Positions 10,331 through 19,892 of a DNA stretch of 64,000 bases are shown here, one piece after another. Source of the stretch: Channallabes apus (taxonomy: Eukaryota > Chordata > Actinopteri > Siluriformes > Clariidae); NCBI GenBank assembly GCA_030522415.1, contig CM060104.1:12296229-12360228 (forward strand), in the 5' to 3' direction. The notes below the pieces were generated by a model that did not search any database, had not been told where the DNA came from, and worked only from the letters and a program-made list of their open reading frames with translations. How positions within the stretch are numbered: position 1 is the stretch's first letter; each line of letters opens with the position of its first letter. The translations under genes and the position numbers were made by a program.

Positions 10331-10420
10331 TTATAATTAACATAATTACTTTCCTCGGCTCAGGTGAGTGCTTCCCTCACCTGACCGAGGTGCAGTCTGG
10401 GACCTGTAGTTTCCCTGCTA
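10331..10420 (-). repeat. LTR-A 5' LTR, distal fragment
   Basis: Same sequence as 6648-6737 (TATTTATAATTAACATAATT onward to TTTCCCTGCTA) with few differences. It continues at 13485 after the SINE/LTR-B insertion. Similarity ends abruptly at about 10331, so the U5 end of this LTR and the primer site are missing. Confidence 0.8.
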
Positions 10421-10483
10421 CACACATACATACTCACATAAACACACTCCTTCACACACTACGGGCAATTTGGAATGTCAATT

Positions 10484-11205
10484 TGTAACGTGCAGATTTA
10501 ATTTTAGAGCTAATTACACTAAATCGGGGTCTTAAATCTATATACGGGCTGATAACTTTTACTTCCGGTATTGCACAACCTTCGCGGAGCAAGGAAAGAT
10601 GCATGACAACAACAACTAAACCAAACCACAGTGTATTATGTACAAAAGAAAATATATACAAACAAACAAACAAAGTGCAACTACAAAATAATATATATGA
10701 ACTATCTACAACTATAAACAATGTCAGTAGTGTATGCGGGCGTGTGTGTGTGTGTGTATGTATGATTGTCCAAGTCCGTGCTATTGTAGGAGTGAGATGG
10801 TGTACGGGAGAGATGGCTCGATCTCACCAGGAAAAGATGGTAAATCCGGGAGAACGAGGAAACGGAATGAGAAGGGTACTGAATGAAAATCCGGCAAAGT
10901 AATCCGTGAAACATCCAAACAGGCGCTTTCTCTCTCATCAAAAATATAGCGCGCTGACTCATCTCTCCGTGCCGAGCGTCATGCCGGTTCCGGCTTTATA
11001 CCGGCACACGTGACCCGATAGGTCATCAGGGTTCCCTCGCGGCACAGCTGTGCATGCGCGCGTGAGCTTAACCCCGGAACCAAAACACCGTTGTCATGGG
11101 GACAAAAATAACCGAATGGGGCAAGTTTGCTGGTGCAGGTGAGCAACATTAGCTCTTTCTTCATTCCCCTGCTGGTTAACTGCCCATTTATGTGGCCGCG
11201 CTACA
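10484..11205 (-). repeat. LTR-B 3' LTR (complete, about 722 bp)
   Basis: Minus strand begins TGTAGCGCGGCCACA and ends CTGCACGTTACA. Bases 10676-11205 match the 5' LTR. A TG/CA dinucleotide tract lies at 10741-10760. Confidence 0.8.
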
Positions 11206-11699
11206 TAGACCCGCCTCCCAGCCTCCGGTGTGTGAGGAGAGGACCGCACTAGCGCATCATCTAAACCACTCCCTCGGCTTTGTGGGTTGCCCCCAGACCT
11301 AGTGTCAGTCCATTGGTCCTCTTTGATGTCTTTTTGCTGGACCCTCCCACTGGGCACTAGCTCACCTGAAAAGTTTTTGATGGGCAGAGGGAAGAGATGG
11401 TGTCCGTCGCCAAACCAGCTCACCCGGTAGCTCTGGCGCCTTGTGCTGCCGGGAACTGTGGTAGCTGGCTTATTTGGCTGGCTGACCGGTTGGTAGTGGT
11501 GTCTCTTCGTCCGCTGTGTTCCTGTGGTAGGTCGTTGATGGATAGGTGGCTGACTCTGTGGAGTGTTGATGGCTGGTCGGCTTCTCCAGCGGCTGGTGAG
11601 GTCTGGCAGGTGGTAGCTCCCGGATCTTCCCTTGGGCTTGCAGGGATGAGGGGCGGCGGGCGTGACTGTTTTCTGCTGGCCACTGGTTCGCTTAACCCC

Positions 11700-12755
11700 A
11701 CTCCGGGAGTTCTGGCAGACCCCGCAGGCTTGTACCCACCGCCAGACGTCCTTTCGGATGTTGGGCCACCAGGCGACGTCTAGGAGGCTCAGTAGTGTTT
11801 TTAGCCCCCCCAGTGGCCACCCGACGGCTTTTGGTGAAAGTCATGTAAGAACGTCTGGACCTTCGATGGTGGGACTACCAGCTGGAGTGCCCCTCCTTTC
11901 TTCCTCGGCACTCTACGATGTAGCGCCCCCTGGTGGTGTTCGAAGGAGACCCCCTGGTTCTGGGCCTCTCCGACGTCCACCACAGTAGCCAGTAGAGCCA
12001 CCTGGAGACCTTCCTGCTGTGGTCGTGGGGCCTCGACGAGGTCCCTGGGTTGAACGGCTGACCGCTCCACGGTGGGTTGAGGAGGTTCCGCTTTCGGTGG
12101 TAAGGCACAGTAGAGCTGAGAGGGTGCAGAGAGGGGATGGGCGTTGGATGGTCCGGCCTGGGCCGGAGTAGAAGTGGGCAGTGGTGCTCCTTTCTTCCCT
12201 TTCTCCTGGCTGTCCTTCTCTGGAGTTGCGGCATTTGGAAGTTCGGATGAATGTAGAGATGGAAGTGGTGAAGACGGCGAGGTGTGTGCTTCTGATCTGA
12301 GGATGGTGGGCGTGCTAAAGAGGCGCAGCTTCTTCATCTGCTTCTCCCAGATGACATCACGGCGCATAAAACAGTCAGCTACCGCTTTCTCCAGTTTTAT
12401 CAGCGACTCTTGGCAGTAGCGCTCCAGCTCATCTAACTTGGCGTCCACTGCCAGTCGAAAACTGAGTTCTCGGTTTAAACTGCTGTCCAAGGATTCTCTG
12501 AAATCCCTCTCCAACAAACCCACCTTTGCAGACATAGCCTCTACATCCCCATTACATTGCTTAAGTTCAGAACGCATTGTTTTTACCCTATCAGACATAT
12601 TAGACATAAGACCCACAATATTATCATCATGTCTATCTGATACATATAATGAACTAAGCAATGAATTAGAATTACGTCTTGTCACACATTCCCCTGCATC
12701 ATCCTCCGGAATAACACTAGCAACCGCTAAGTTGGCCCTCCTGGCACAAATAAAG
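11700..12755 (-). pseudogene. LTR-B Gag-like region joined to integrase zinc-binding domain
   Basis: Minus strand, open from the 5' LTR inward to about 11801. The first part is rich in charged residues and looks coiled (VKTMRSELKQC, AVDAKLDELERYCQESL), then low-complexity Pro/Ser. It then reads GHWGG, which after one frameshift in a G run continues as LLDVAWWPNIRKDVW and CGVCQ near 11712. This HHCC-type motif is found at the start of Gypsy/retroviral-type integrases. Protease, RT, RNase H and the integrase core are absent. The fusion therefore marks a large internal deletion. No credible ATG was found at the left end. Confidence 0.6.
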
Positions 12756-13289
12756 TGCAACTACAAAATAATATATATAAACTATCTACAACTATAAACA
12801 ATGTCAGTAGTGTATGCGGGTGTGTGTGTGTGTGTTTGTGTATGTATGATTGTCCAAGTCCGTGCTATTGTAGGAGTGAGATGGTGTACGGGAGAGATGG
12901 CTCGCTCTCACCAGGAAAAGATGGTAAATCCGGGAGAACGAGGAAACGGAATGAGAAGGGTACTGAATGAAAATCCGACAAAGTAATCCGTGAAACATCC
13001 AAACAGGCTCTCTCTCTCTCATCAAAAATACAGCGCGCCGACTCATCTCTCCGTGCCGAGCGTCATGCCGGTTCCGCCTTTATACCGGCACACATGACCC
13101 GATAGGTCATCGGGGTTCCCTCGCGGCACAGCTGCGCATGCGCGCGTGAGCTTAACCCTGGAACCAAAACACTGTTGTCATGGGGACAAAAATAACCGAA
13201 TGGGGCAAGTTTGCTGGTGCAGGTGAGCAACATTAGCTCTTTCTTCATTCCCCTGCTGGTTAACTGCCCATTTATGTGGCCGCGCTACA
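12756..13289 (-). repeat. LTR-B 5' LTR, truncated
   Basis: About 534 bp closely matching 10676-11205. The match stops at an ACAAA.AAAG stretch shared by both copies, suggesting a deletion between short homologies that removed U5 and the primer-binding site. Confidence 0.8.
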
Positions 13290-13484
13290 AATTAACCTAA
13301 CCTACATATCTTTGGACTGTGGGAGGAAACCCGAGAACCCTGAGGAAACCCACCAAGCACGGGGAGAACATGCAAACTCCATGCACACAGAGACGGGAAT
13401 CGAGCCTGGCCGGGAATCGAAACCGGACTCTGGCGGTGCAAGACGACAGTGCTAACCACTACGCCACCGTGCCGCCCCCTGCTA

Positions 13485-13535
13485 AACATAACACAATAAA
13501 ACAACTTTGGCGCCCTCTAGGTGTTAACCCTTACA
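13485..13535 (-). repeat. LTR-A 5' LTR, proximal fragment
   Basis: Minus strand starts TGTAAGGGTTAA and carries CTAGAGGGCGCC, as in the 3' LTR at 6786-6812. It joins the 10331-10420 fragment once the SINE is removed. Confidence 0.75.
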
Positions 13536-14083
13536 ATGAGTACATTTCATTCATACATGCAATTTGTTTAAAATAAAACCCATGTTCCTGTTTTATATGA
13601 AGGCTTTGGCTCCTTAAAACCAAAAAACTTTATGTCACAACTGGAAAAGATTAGGTATATATTTTGAAACACTGTGCTGTGTTAAGGTGAATTAGTAATA
13701 ATAAATAATGTGTGACAAATAAGCAATAAGTCTCTGTGCAGAAAGCTCATGGTAAACACAAAGTGTAGGTGGCCACCACCGGGCCAACATCTTAGAATCA
13801 TTTTGCTATTGGATTCAGCAAAGTAGACACTGAGTAAGGGTTAGCATTTTGGTTAATATGGTATAGACTTTTAGGTAAACATTGTCATCTGTTATCTGAA
13901 ATATCTAAGGTTTTAAATCACAGACAATACCAAACTAAGCAAATTACTTTGGTATATGTGTTTTCAGTTTCTACTCAAAAAGTGAATAAGTGGTGTGTAG
14001 AAAATTAAACATTTGGAACAGTATTTATGAACAAATACTTTAAAAAGTAATTATTCAAATTGTTGTCTTTTTTTCCCTTGTAG
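13536..14083. other. Non-repetitive AT-rich sequence upstream of an exon candidate
   Basis: No element recognised. Ends in a pyrimidine tract (TTGTCTTTTTTTCCCTTG) and TAG, a good 3' splice site for the exon candidate at 14084. Confidence 0.5.
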
Positions 14084-14183
14084 TACATCATATGTTTTGT
14101 CACAGTGCATCAAGAAAACAGAATCTGAAGATACAAAGTTCATGATTGCCAAAGAGTTCCACAGCTGTTCAATGGACATGAGG
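14084..14183 (+). CDS. Candidate internal exon of an unidentified host gene
   Basis: A 100-bp open segment bounded by a strong polypyrimidine tract plus TAG and by AGG|GTAAAG. In the single open frame (one base, then 33 codons) it reads SYVLSQCIKKTESEDTKF and MIAKEFHSCSMDMR, an ordinary globular composition with no low complexity. No transposon family that I know fits it. I do not recognise the protein. Incoming phase would be 2 and outgoing phase 0. The neighbouring introns would hold the L2-C/palindrome nest downstream and LTR-A upstream. No flanking exon is certain; a weaker candidate is at 19500. Confidence 0.5.
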
Positions 14184-14392
14184 GTAAAGATCTAATAGAG
14201 TTATTTAGATAAGGCTTTTATTCACGTGGTATTAATACATGCAGGACAGCGCAGGACAAATGGTATGTATCATCTAGCTAATCTAGATATTTCTTAAATC
14301 ATTTTTGTAATTTATGAAATACTACTAGTTTTATTGTGGATAGCCTATGGTTTGTAATTATTTAATCAAGATAAATCTAATTTCTGCTTTCT
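14184..14392. other. Presumed intron sequence
   Basis: AT-rich, no recognised repeat, no supported gene. Confidence 0.4.
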
Positions 14393-14515
14393 CCAGTTTT
14401 TTTTATTGATAAGGTTTCTTCTACAAGGGCTCTTATTACATCTCCTGCATGTAACCCATCTATTTCCATTTCTGTCTCTACCTTTGCTGTTTTTAACCAG
14501 TTTGAGCCCATCTTA

Positions 14516-15325
14516 TGGAACGATATCACGGACAATATTCAAATGCAATTGCAAATAGCATTTGCAATTGCTTTTCCCATATGTGGACGCACAAAGTGTG
14601 CCATAATTCAAATGCAATTGCAAACTTTGCATTACCGTTTGCTGATTCGCCTTTGCGAGCGCACACTGACTGCCAAATTTCAAATGAAAAAACAAAGTCC
14701 ATTTGCATTTGTATTTCCCAGGTCTTACACGTCATGAACCTGTCATATTTAAATAGCAAAATCAATCACCACGTTTGCTTTTTCACTTTCTCTGCGCCGC
14801 GCGTCAAGCCGGCCAAAATTCAAACGCAATCGCTAATACATTTGCAATTGCATTTCCAACACGTTACACAGAAACCTGTCAATCAGTGTCAGGGGCGGGT
14901 CTATACTGTGGGGCGGGATTGTATGGGGAGTGACGTCACTCGCACTCGCCGACCAAGAGGGGGATATTTGAGCACTGGAGGTGAACCGAGATTATCTCAT
15001 TTGTTTATCAAGAAATAAACACACAAAAATGACAAATCGCATATTTTCTTGCTCCGGAGTGGACAGAGAAGTTTTTACAAATAAAAATATTTTTAGATCT
15101 TCTCCTGTTATAGCCTGCTGGAGCTAAATCTTTCAGAAACGCTGCGTACCGGTGTTATGCGCTAAAATGCCTCCCTGCCACTGATTGCACCCCCACAAAA
15201 TCTCTGTCAAATATATGAGGACATCACAATCAAATATTCATATTATTATTATCAAATATGATATATGAGTATTATCATGAAGCGATTTTTATTATAAATA
15301 AGAAATATAAAAATATACATGTATA
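14516..15325 (+). repeat. Left 810-bp arm of the palindrome
   Basis: Complement of 16864-17673 with scattered differences, several of them CpG to TpG/CpA in this arm (for example near 14528, 14580, 14890 and 15280). It contains four spaced copies of a CAAATTCAAATGCAATTGC-like motif starting near 14535, 14607, 14679 and 14817. Also contains a TGACGTCA site near 14931. Confidence 0.85.
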
Positions 15326-15556
15326 ACCCCTGGCAAAAATTCTGGGATCACCCTCTCAGAAGATGTTCATTCAAATGTTTAATTGTGTAGAAAAAAAACA
15401 AGCACATACATGCCACAAAACTATTTTCACTCAACAATCCAAACTTCTGGCTGTATAAAACACTTTTTAAAAAAACAAAGAAAGATAACTATAGTCAACG
15501 ACAACTGTTTTAACAGCTCAAACAGAGGAAAAAAATATGGAATCACCATCACTTTG
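15326..15556 (+). repeat. Tc1-A left terminal inverted repeat
   Basis: Complementary to 16634-16863; holds the outer ACCCCTGGC end and the inner ATGGAATCACCA block. Confidence 0.85.
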
Positions 15557-15663
15557 CATTTCTACAACTGCTAATTAGTCTACAGTTAAAAAAGAGTGCT
15601 TGCACACATTAGGGATGTGTTGAACCAAGATGATTGACATAACTCATAGCTCCAACACGAGAG

Positions 15664-16632
15664 ATGTCAGTTGAAACAAAGGAGAGAATTATCAAACTTC
15701 TTGGTTGTTCACAGTCAGCTGTGTCTAAAATCTGGACCAAGTACAAATCAAATGGAAAGGTTGTAAAAGGGAAGCGTACTGGTAGACCAAGAAAGACATC
15801 AAAGCGCCAAGACAGAAAACTTAAAGCAATATGACTTGAAAACAGAAAATGCACAACAAAACAAATGAAGAACAAATGGGCAGAAAGTGGAGTCAATGTC
15901 TGTGACCGGACAGTAAGAAATCGCCTAAAAGAAATGGGATTTACATACAGAAAAGCCAAAAGAAAACCATCATTAACATCTAAACAGAAAAAAACAAGGG
16001 TTCAGTGGGCTAAAGAAAGACAATCTTGGACTGCGGATGACTGGATGAGAGTTATATTCAGTGATGAATCACGAATCTGCATTGCGCAGGGTGATGATGC
16101 TGGAACTTTTGTTTGGTGCCGTTCCAATGAAATTAATAAAGACAACTGCCTGAAGAAAACATGCAAATTTCCACAATCATTATTGATATGGGGTTGTATG
16201 TCAGGTAAAGGTATGGGAGACATAACAGTCATTACATCTTCTATAAATGCACAAGTTTATGTTGAGATTTTGGACACTTTTCTTATTCCATCAATTGAAA
16301 GGATGTTTGGTGATGGTAGCATCATTTTTCAGGATGATAATGCATTGTGCCATAGGGCAAAATCTGTGAAAACATTCCTACAGGAAATACATATAATGTC
16401 AATGGCATGGCCTGCAAATAGTCCGGACCTTAATCCAATTGAAAATCTGTGGTGGAAATGAAAGAAAATGGTCCAGGACAAGGCTCCAACCTGCAAAGCT
16501 GATCTGGCAACTGCAATAAGACAAAGCTGGAGACAGACTGATGAAGTATACTGTTGGACATTAGTTAAATCCAGGCCTCAGAGAATTCAAGCTGTTATAA
16601 AAGCCAGAGGTGGTGCAACAAAGTACAAATAG
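15664..16632 (+). pseudogene. Tc1-A transposase, defective
   Basis: ATG at 15664, stop at 16630-16632. HTH-type N-terminus (SQSAVSKIWTKYK, GRPRKTSKRQDRKL), then a DDE domain: FSDESRI, FQDDNALCHRAK and NSPDLNPIENLWW, all three acidic residues present. Defects compared with Tc1-B: about 36 bases are missing after IIKLL near 15700, there is an in-frame TGA near 15832 (KAI*LEN), and another stop near 16459 after NLWWK. Tc1 transposases cut and paste at TA; this copy cannot make a full protein. Confidence 0.85.
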
Positions 16633-16633
16633 T

Positions 16634-16863
16634 GTTTTTATTTGGTGATTCCATATTTTTTTCCTCTGTTTGAGCTGTTAAAACAGTTGTCGTTGACTAT
16701 AGTTATCTTTCTTTGTTTTTTTAAAGTGTTTTATACAGCCAGAAGTTTGGATTGTTGAGTGAAAATAGTTTTGTGGCATGTATGTGCTTGTTTTTTTTCT
16801 ACACAATTAAACATTTGAATGAACATCTTCTGAGAGGGTGATTCCAGAATTTTTGCCAGGGGT
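16634..16863 (-). repeat. Tc1-A right terminal inverted repeat
   Basis: Complementary to 15326-15556. Confidence 0.85.
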
Positions 16864-17673
16864 TATACATGTATATTTTTATATTTCTTATTTATAATAA
16901 AAATCGCTTCGTGATAATACTCATATATTATATTTGATAATAATAATATGAATATTTGATTGTGATGTCCTCATATATTTGACAGAGATTTTGTGGGGGT
17001 GCAATCAGTGGCAGGGAGGCATTTTAGCGCATAACACCGGTACGCAGCGTTTCTGAAAGATTTAGCTCCAGCAGGCTGTAACAGGAGAAGATCTAAAAAT
17101 ATTTTTATTTGTAAAAACTTCTCTGTCCACTCCGGAGCAAGAAAATATGCGATTTGTCATTTTTGTGTGTTTATTTCTTGATAAACAAATGAGATAATCT
17201 CGGTTCACCTCCAGTGCTCAAATATCCCCCTCTTGGTCGGCGAGTGCGAGTGACGTCACTCCCCATACAATCCCGCCCCACAGTATAGACCCGCCCCTGA
17301 CGCTGATTGACAGGTTTCTGTGTAACGTGTTGGAAATGCAATTGCAAATGGATTAGCGATTGCGTTTGAATTTTGGCCGGCTTGACGCGCGGCGCAGAGA
17401 AAGTGAAACAGCAAACGTGGTGATTGATTTTGCTATTTAAATATGACAGGTTCATGACGTGTAAGACCTGGGAAATACAAATGCAAATGGACTTTGTTTT
17501 TTCATTTGAAATTTGGCAGTCAGTGTGCGCTCGCAAAGGCGAATCAGCAAACGGTAATGCAAAGTTTGCAATTGCATTTGAATTATGGCACACTTTGTGC
17601 GTCCACGTATGGGAAACGCAATTGCAAATGCTATTTGCAATTGCATTTGAATATTGTCCGCGATATCGTTCCA
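16864..17673 (-). repeat. Right 810-bp arm of the palindrome
   Basis: Inverted copy of 14516-15325, same length, retaining CpGs lost in the left arm. Confidence 0.85.
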
Positions 17674-17675
17674 TA

Positions 17676-19216
17676 CCATCTCTCTTTCGTTTCTGTTAGA
17701 GATTATTAATATTATGAAGCCTGCAGGATCTCCTGCTGATCCCATTCCTCCACATCTTTTTAAAGAGTTGGCTCCCATTCTACTGTAGGTCCTATAGTCT
17801 TAAATATTATAAATAGCAGCTTGGGATCTGGGGTGGTACCCATACATTTTAAACATGCAGTTGTGCAGCCATTGTTAAAAAAAACCCCTAATCTTAATCC
17901 GTCTGTGTTGTCTAATTACAGACCAATCTCTAAGATACCATTTCTGTCTAAGATTCTGGAGAAGGTAGTTTATACACAACTAATAAGTTATCTTGGTGAG
18001 CATGGAATGCTTGAGGTCTTTCAGTCTGGTTTCAATGCTCTTCACAGTACTGAAACAGCTCTGTTAAGAGTCTTAAACAACATTTATCGTATTACCGATT
18101 CAACAGCTGCCTTTGATACAGTAGACCATGACATTCTTCTGTCATGCTTAGAACACTGGGTGGGAATTAGGGGGACAGCTCTAGACTGGTTTAGGTTTTA
18201 TCTTATTGATAGAACTTTTTTTCTGTTAGCCTTGGAGATATTGAGTCATCATCAGCTCCTCTTACATATGGAGTGCCACAGGGGTCTATCCTTGGACCCC
18301 TTCTTTTCTCGTTGTATTTGTTGCCACTCGGCTATATCCTGAGAAATCATGGCATCTCCTTTCACTGCTTTGCAGATGATCAGATTTATCTCCCATTAAA
18401 ACAGAAGGAAGGCTACTCTGTCAAGGTGCTGTTAACATGTCTAGATGATATACTGCAAAGGCATGGTTAGCCCAAAATTTTTAAAATTTTAATGATAAAA
18501 AGACCGAGGTTTTGGTATTTGGTCCTGGTGCCAGGGGTAAAGTTCCACCTCTGGATTTAGGAGATTTGGAGCAGTATGTTAAACCTACAGCGTCGAATTT
18601 AGGGGTTATTTTTGACCATGGCCTTAAATTTGATTTATACAGATTAGTGCTGTGGTTCGGTCCAGTTTCTTTCAGTTAAGGCATTGGCAAAACTTAAACC
18701 TGTTTTGTCCTTTAGGCTGTTCAAAATATCCATCCACGCCTTCATCACCACTTGCATTGATTATTGTAATGCTCCGTATTTTGGGGTTTCTCAGACAGCA
18801 TTACATCGGCTACAGCTGATCCAAAACTCTGCTGCTCGACTATTAATGTCTATGCGTAAAAGAGAACATATGTCTCCAGTTCTGGCTTCTCTTCATTGGC
18901 TCCCGGTATAGTACTGAATAAATGTTAAAATTCTCTTGGTCACATTTAAATGTTTACATGGCCTTGCCCCTCCCTACTGTACCTCTCAGAACTGCTCCAG
19001 CCCTATGCCCCACCCCGGTCTCTCAGATCATCAGATAAACGTTTGCTAATGGTACCCAAGACCAAATGCAAGCTCAGGGGTGATCAGACGTTCTCTGTGG
19101 CGGCTCCCAAGTTATGGAATGACTTACCATTGACCATCCGTGAGGCCACATCATTGAGGGTGTTTAAGTCCCATCTTAAAACTCACATGTTTTCTCTGGC
19201 ATTTAAACCAGCATGA
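17676..19216 (+). pseudogene. L2-C reverse transcriptase, many frameshifts
   Basis: Successive frames carry the L2 [79 protein letters not shown] (the usual FADDTQIY has lost one codon), then FITTCIDYCNA, LQLIQNSAARLL and APKLWNDLPLTIREA. At least four frame breaks and two internal gaps. Inactive. Confidence 0.85.
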
Positions 19217-19374
19217 GATGTTGATTTTACATATTGTTTTACAATTTCTTTTACAATGTTTTTATTTATTCTTTATTTTTTATTATTAGATTACTATGTT
19301 ATTTTATTATTTATGTGAAGCACTTTGGGGCATTTGTGTTGTTAACGTGCTATACAAATAAAGATGAGTTGAGT

Positions 19375-19499
19375 TGCTGATTTTAGACCTGTGTTTTAAA
19401 AATGTTTACATTTGTGTCTATGCCTGCACATACAGTAGTGTGATTCTTATTGGGCCATTGAACATTGGAACATTGACCACCCTCTTCCTGTTTTTAAAG
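19375..19499. other. Short unannotated stretch
   Basis: Follows the L2-C tail. Ends in a CCCTCTTCCTGTTTTTAAAG acceptor-like tract. Confidence 0.4.
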
Positions 19500-19592
19500 C
19501 TTCACCCATGGGCAAGGTGATTCTTACAAAGCATTCTGTAATTGACTTTCTGAAGAAGATTACCAAACACAGAATAATTAGTAGTTCTGGAG
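19500..19592 (+). CDS. Weak internal exon candidate
   Basis: A 93-bp segment between a pyrimidine-rich AG and GGAG|GTACCC. In phase 1-1 it is open and reads SPMGKVILTKHSVIDFL and KKITKHRIISSSG. Composition is protein-like and no transposon matches to my knowledge. The donor is weak, and the phase does not join directly to the candidate at 14084, so at least one exon would have to lie between. Protein not recognised. Confidence 0.25.
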
Positions 19593-19892
19593 GTACCCTT
19601 CCATATCCTCTCCTTTTCTCCTGACAACAACAGTTTCAATAAAATGGGCAAAAATGACCTAGAGTGTCACATCTGAGCCACCTCAGCCCTGGGGAGTAAG
19701 ATCTGGCTCACCGGATTACTGAGCAGCCGCTTTGTCTCCCCCTAGTGTGTCTACGTGTGTATGGTTCACCATTAACTTCGTTAGCACCGAATCAAGTTCA
19801 CCTGTGTCTACCCCGGGTGTCTCACTATTTATTCCAGTCGAACCTGCATCACTTTGTCTGTTCACTGTTGTGCACCATCATGTGTGTGGAAT
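19593..19892. other. No feature recognised
   Basis: Mixed-composition sequence with no supported gene or element between the exon candidate and Tc1-B. Confidence 0.4.

Larger units (their letters stand above)
10484..13289 (-). mobile_element. LTR-B: internally deleted LTR retrotransposon in the SINE
   Basis: Element ends read TGTA...TACA, with a 4-bp AATT duplication at 10480-10483 and 13290-13293 that rejoins the SINE exactly. Two direct copies of about 530 bp lie at 10676-11205 and 12756-13289. The left copy extends to 10484, so a full LTR is about 722 bp. The right copy (5' LTR) lacks its last roughly 190 bp plus primer site. The 1.55-kb interior is minus-strand coding remnant with a Gag-like start and an integrase zinc-binding piece. 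I place it with Gypsy-type elements by the integrase motif and short duplication (inference). Confidence 0.8.
10421..13476 (-). mobile_element. tRNA-headed SINE split by LTR-B
   Basis: A minus-strand SINE in two pieces, 13476-13290 and 10483-10421. The first piece has a tRNA-like head: TGGCGTAGTGGTTAGCAC as A-box region and TTTCGATTCCC as B-box region, followed by GAGTTTGCATGTTCTCCCCG. The second piece continues the SINE body (CCAAATTGCC, GTAGTGTGTGAA). It is flanked by an 8-bp duplication CCCTGCTA at 10413-10420 and 13477-13484, inside the LTR-A 5' LTR. Confidence 0.8.
6494..13535 (-). mobile_element. LTR-A: LTR retrotransposon remnant, expanded by insertions
   Basis: Both ends share a sequence: TTACA with GGCGCCCTCTAG at 6786-6812 and 13509-13535, and the block CTCGGCTCAGGTGAGTGCTT at about 6674 and 10356. 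In minus orientation the LTR begins TGTAAGGGTTA. The outer flanks both read ATGA (6490-6493 and 13536-13539), a possible 4-bp target duplication. Between the LTRs lie a proline-rich repeat ORF, a Rex1 LINE and a polypurine stretch next to the 3' LTR. The 5' LTR is interrupted by a SINE that carries LTR-B. No pol genes remain. The left boundary (6494) is the least certain point. Confidence 0.6.
15326..16863 (+). mobile_element. Tc1-like transposon (Tc1-A)
   Basis: Ends ACCCCTGGCAAAAATT...AATTNTTGCCAGGGGT inside TA/TA (15324-15325, 16864-16865). Terminal inverted repeats of about 230 bp (15326-15556 and 16634-16863), with shared blocks ATGTTCATTCAAATGTTTAA and ATATGGAATCACCA. One transposase reading frame lies between, on the plus strand. 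Confidence 0.9.
14516..17673. mobile_element. Palindromic TA-flanked element with Tc1-A at its centre
   Basis: Two inverted arms of 810 bp each (14516-15325 and 16864-17673) are almost identical. The outer ends read TGGAACGATATC...GATATCGTTCCA, and L2-C sequence on both sides is joined by TA (14514-14515 and 17674-17675). The inner ends meet at a TATACATGTATA palindrome holding Tc1-A. Without Tc1-A the element is a 1.6-kb near-perfect palindrome. Tc1-B, of the same Tc1 family, lacks these arms, so they are not part of that transposon. Long open frames in the arms are by-products. Family unknown to me; TA duplication fits Tc1/mariner-type mobilisation. Confidence 0.8.
14393..19374 (+). mobile_element. 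L2-type LINE (L2-C), 5'-truncated and split
   Basis: Plus-strand L2 copy in two pieces, 14393-14515 and 17676-19374. The first piece encodes FFIDKVSSTRALI and FNQFEPIL, the region just before the RT. The second resumes with INIMKPAGSPADPIPPHLF. The 3' end carries GTGAAGCACTTTGGGGCA and GTGCTATACAAATAAAGATG, the usual L2 tail. The gap is the palindromic element, bounded by TA on each side. Confidence 0.85.

Noticed and set aside
11397..11988. Plus-strand frames of 108-128 residues in LTR-B
   Set aside because: Opposite to the element's coding strand; the minus strand shows the integrase zinc-binding motif.
14515..17699. 167-residue open frames in both arms of the palindrome, plus shifted relatives
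   Set aside because: They arise from the repeated AAATGCAATTGC-type motif and lack any protein feature; stops occur at transposon-neutral sites.
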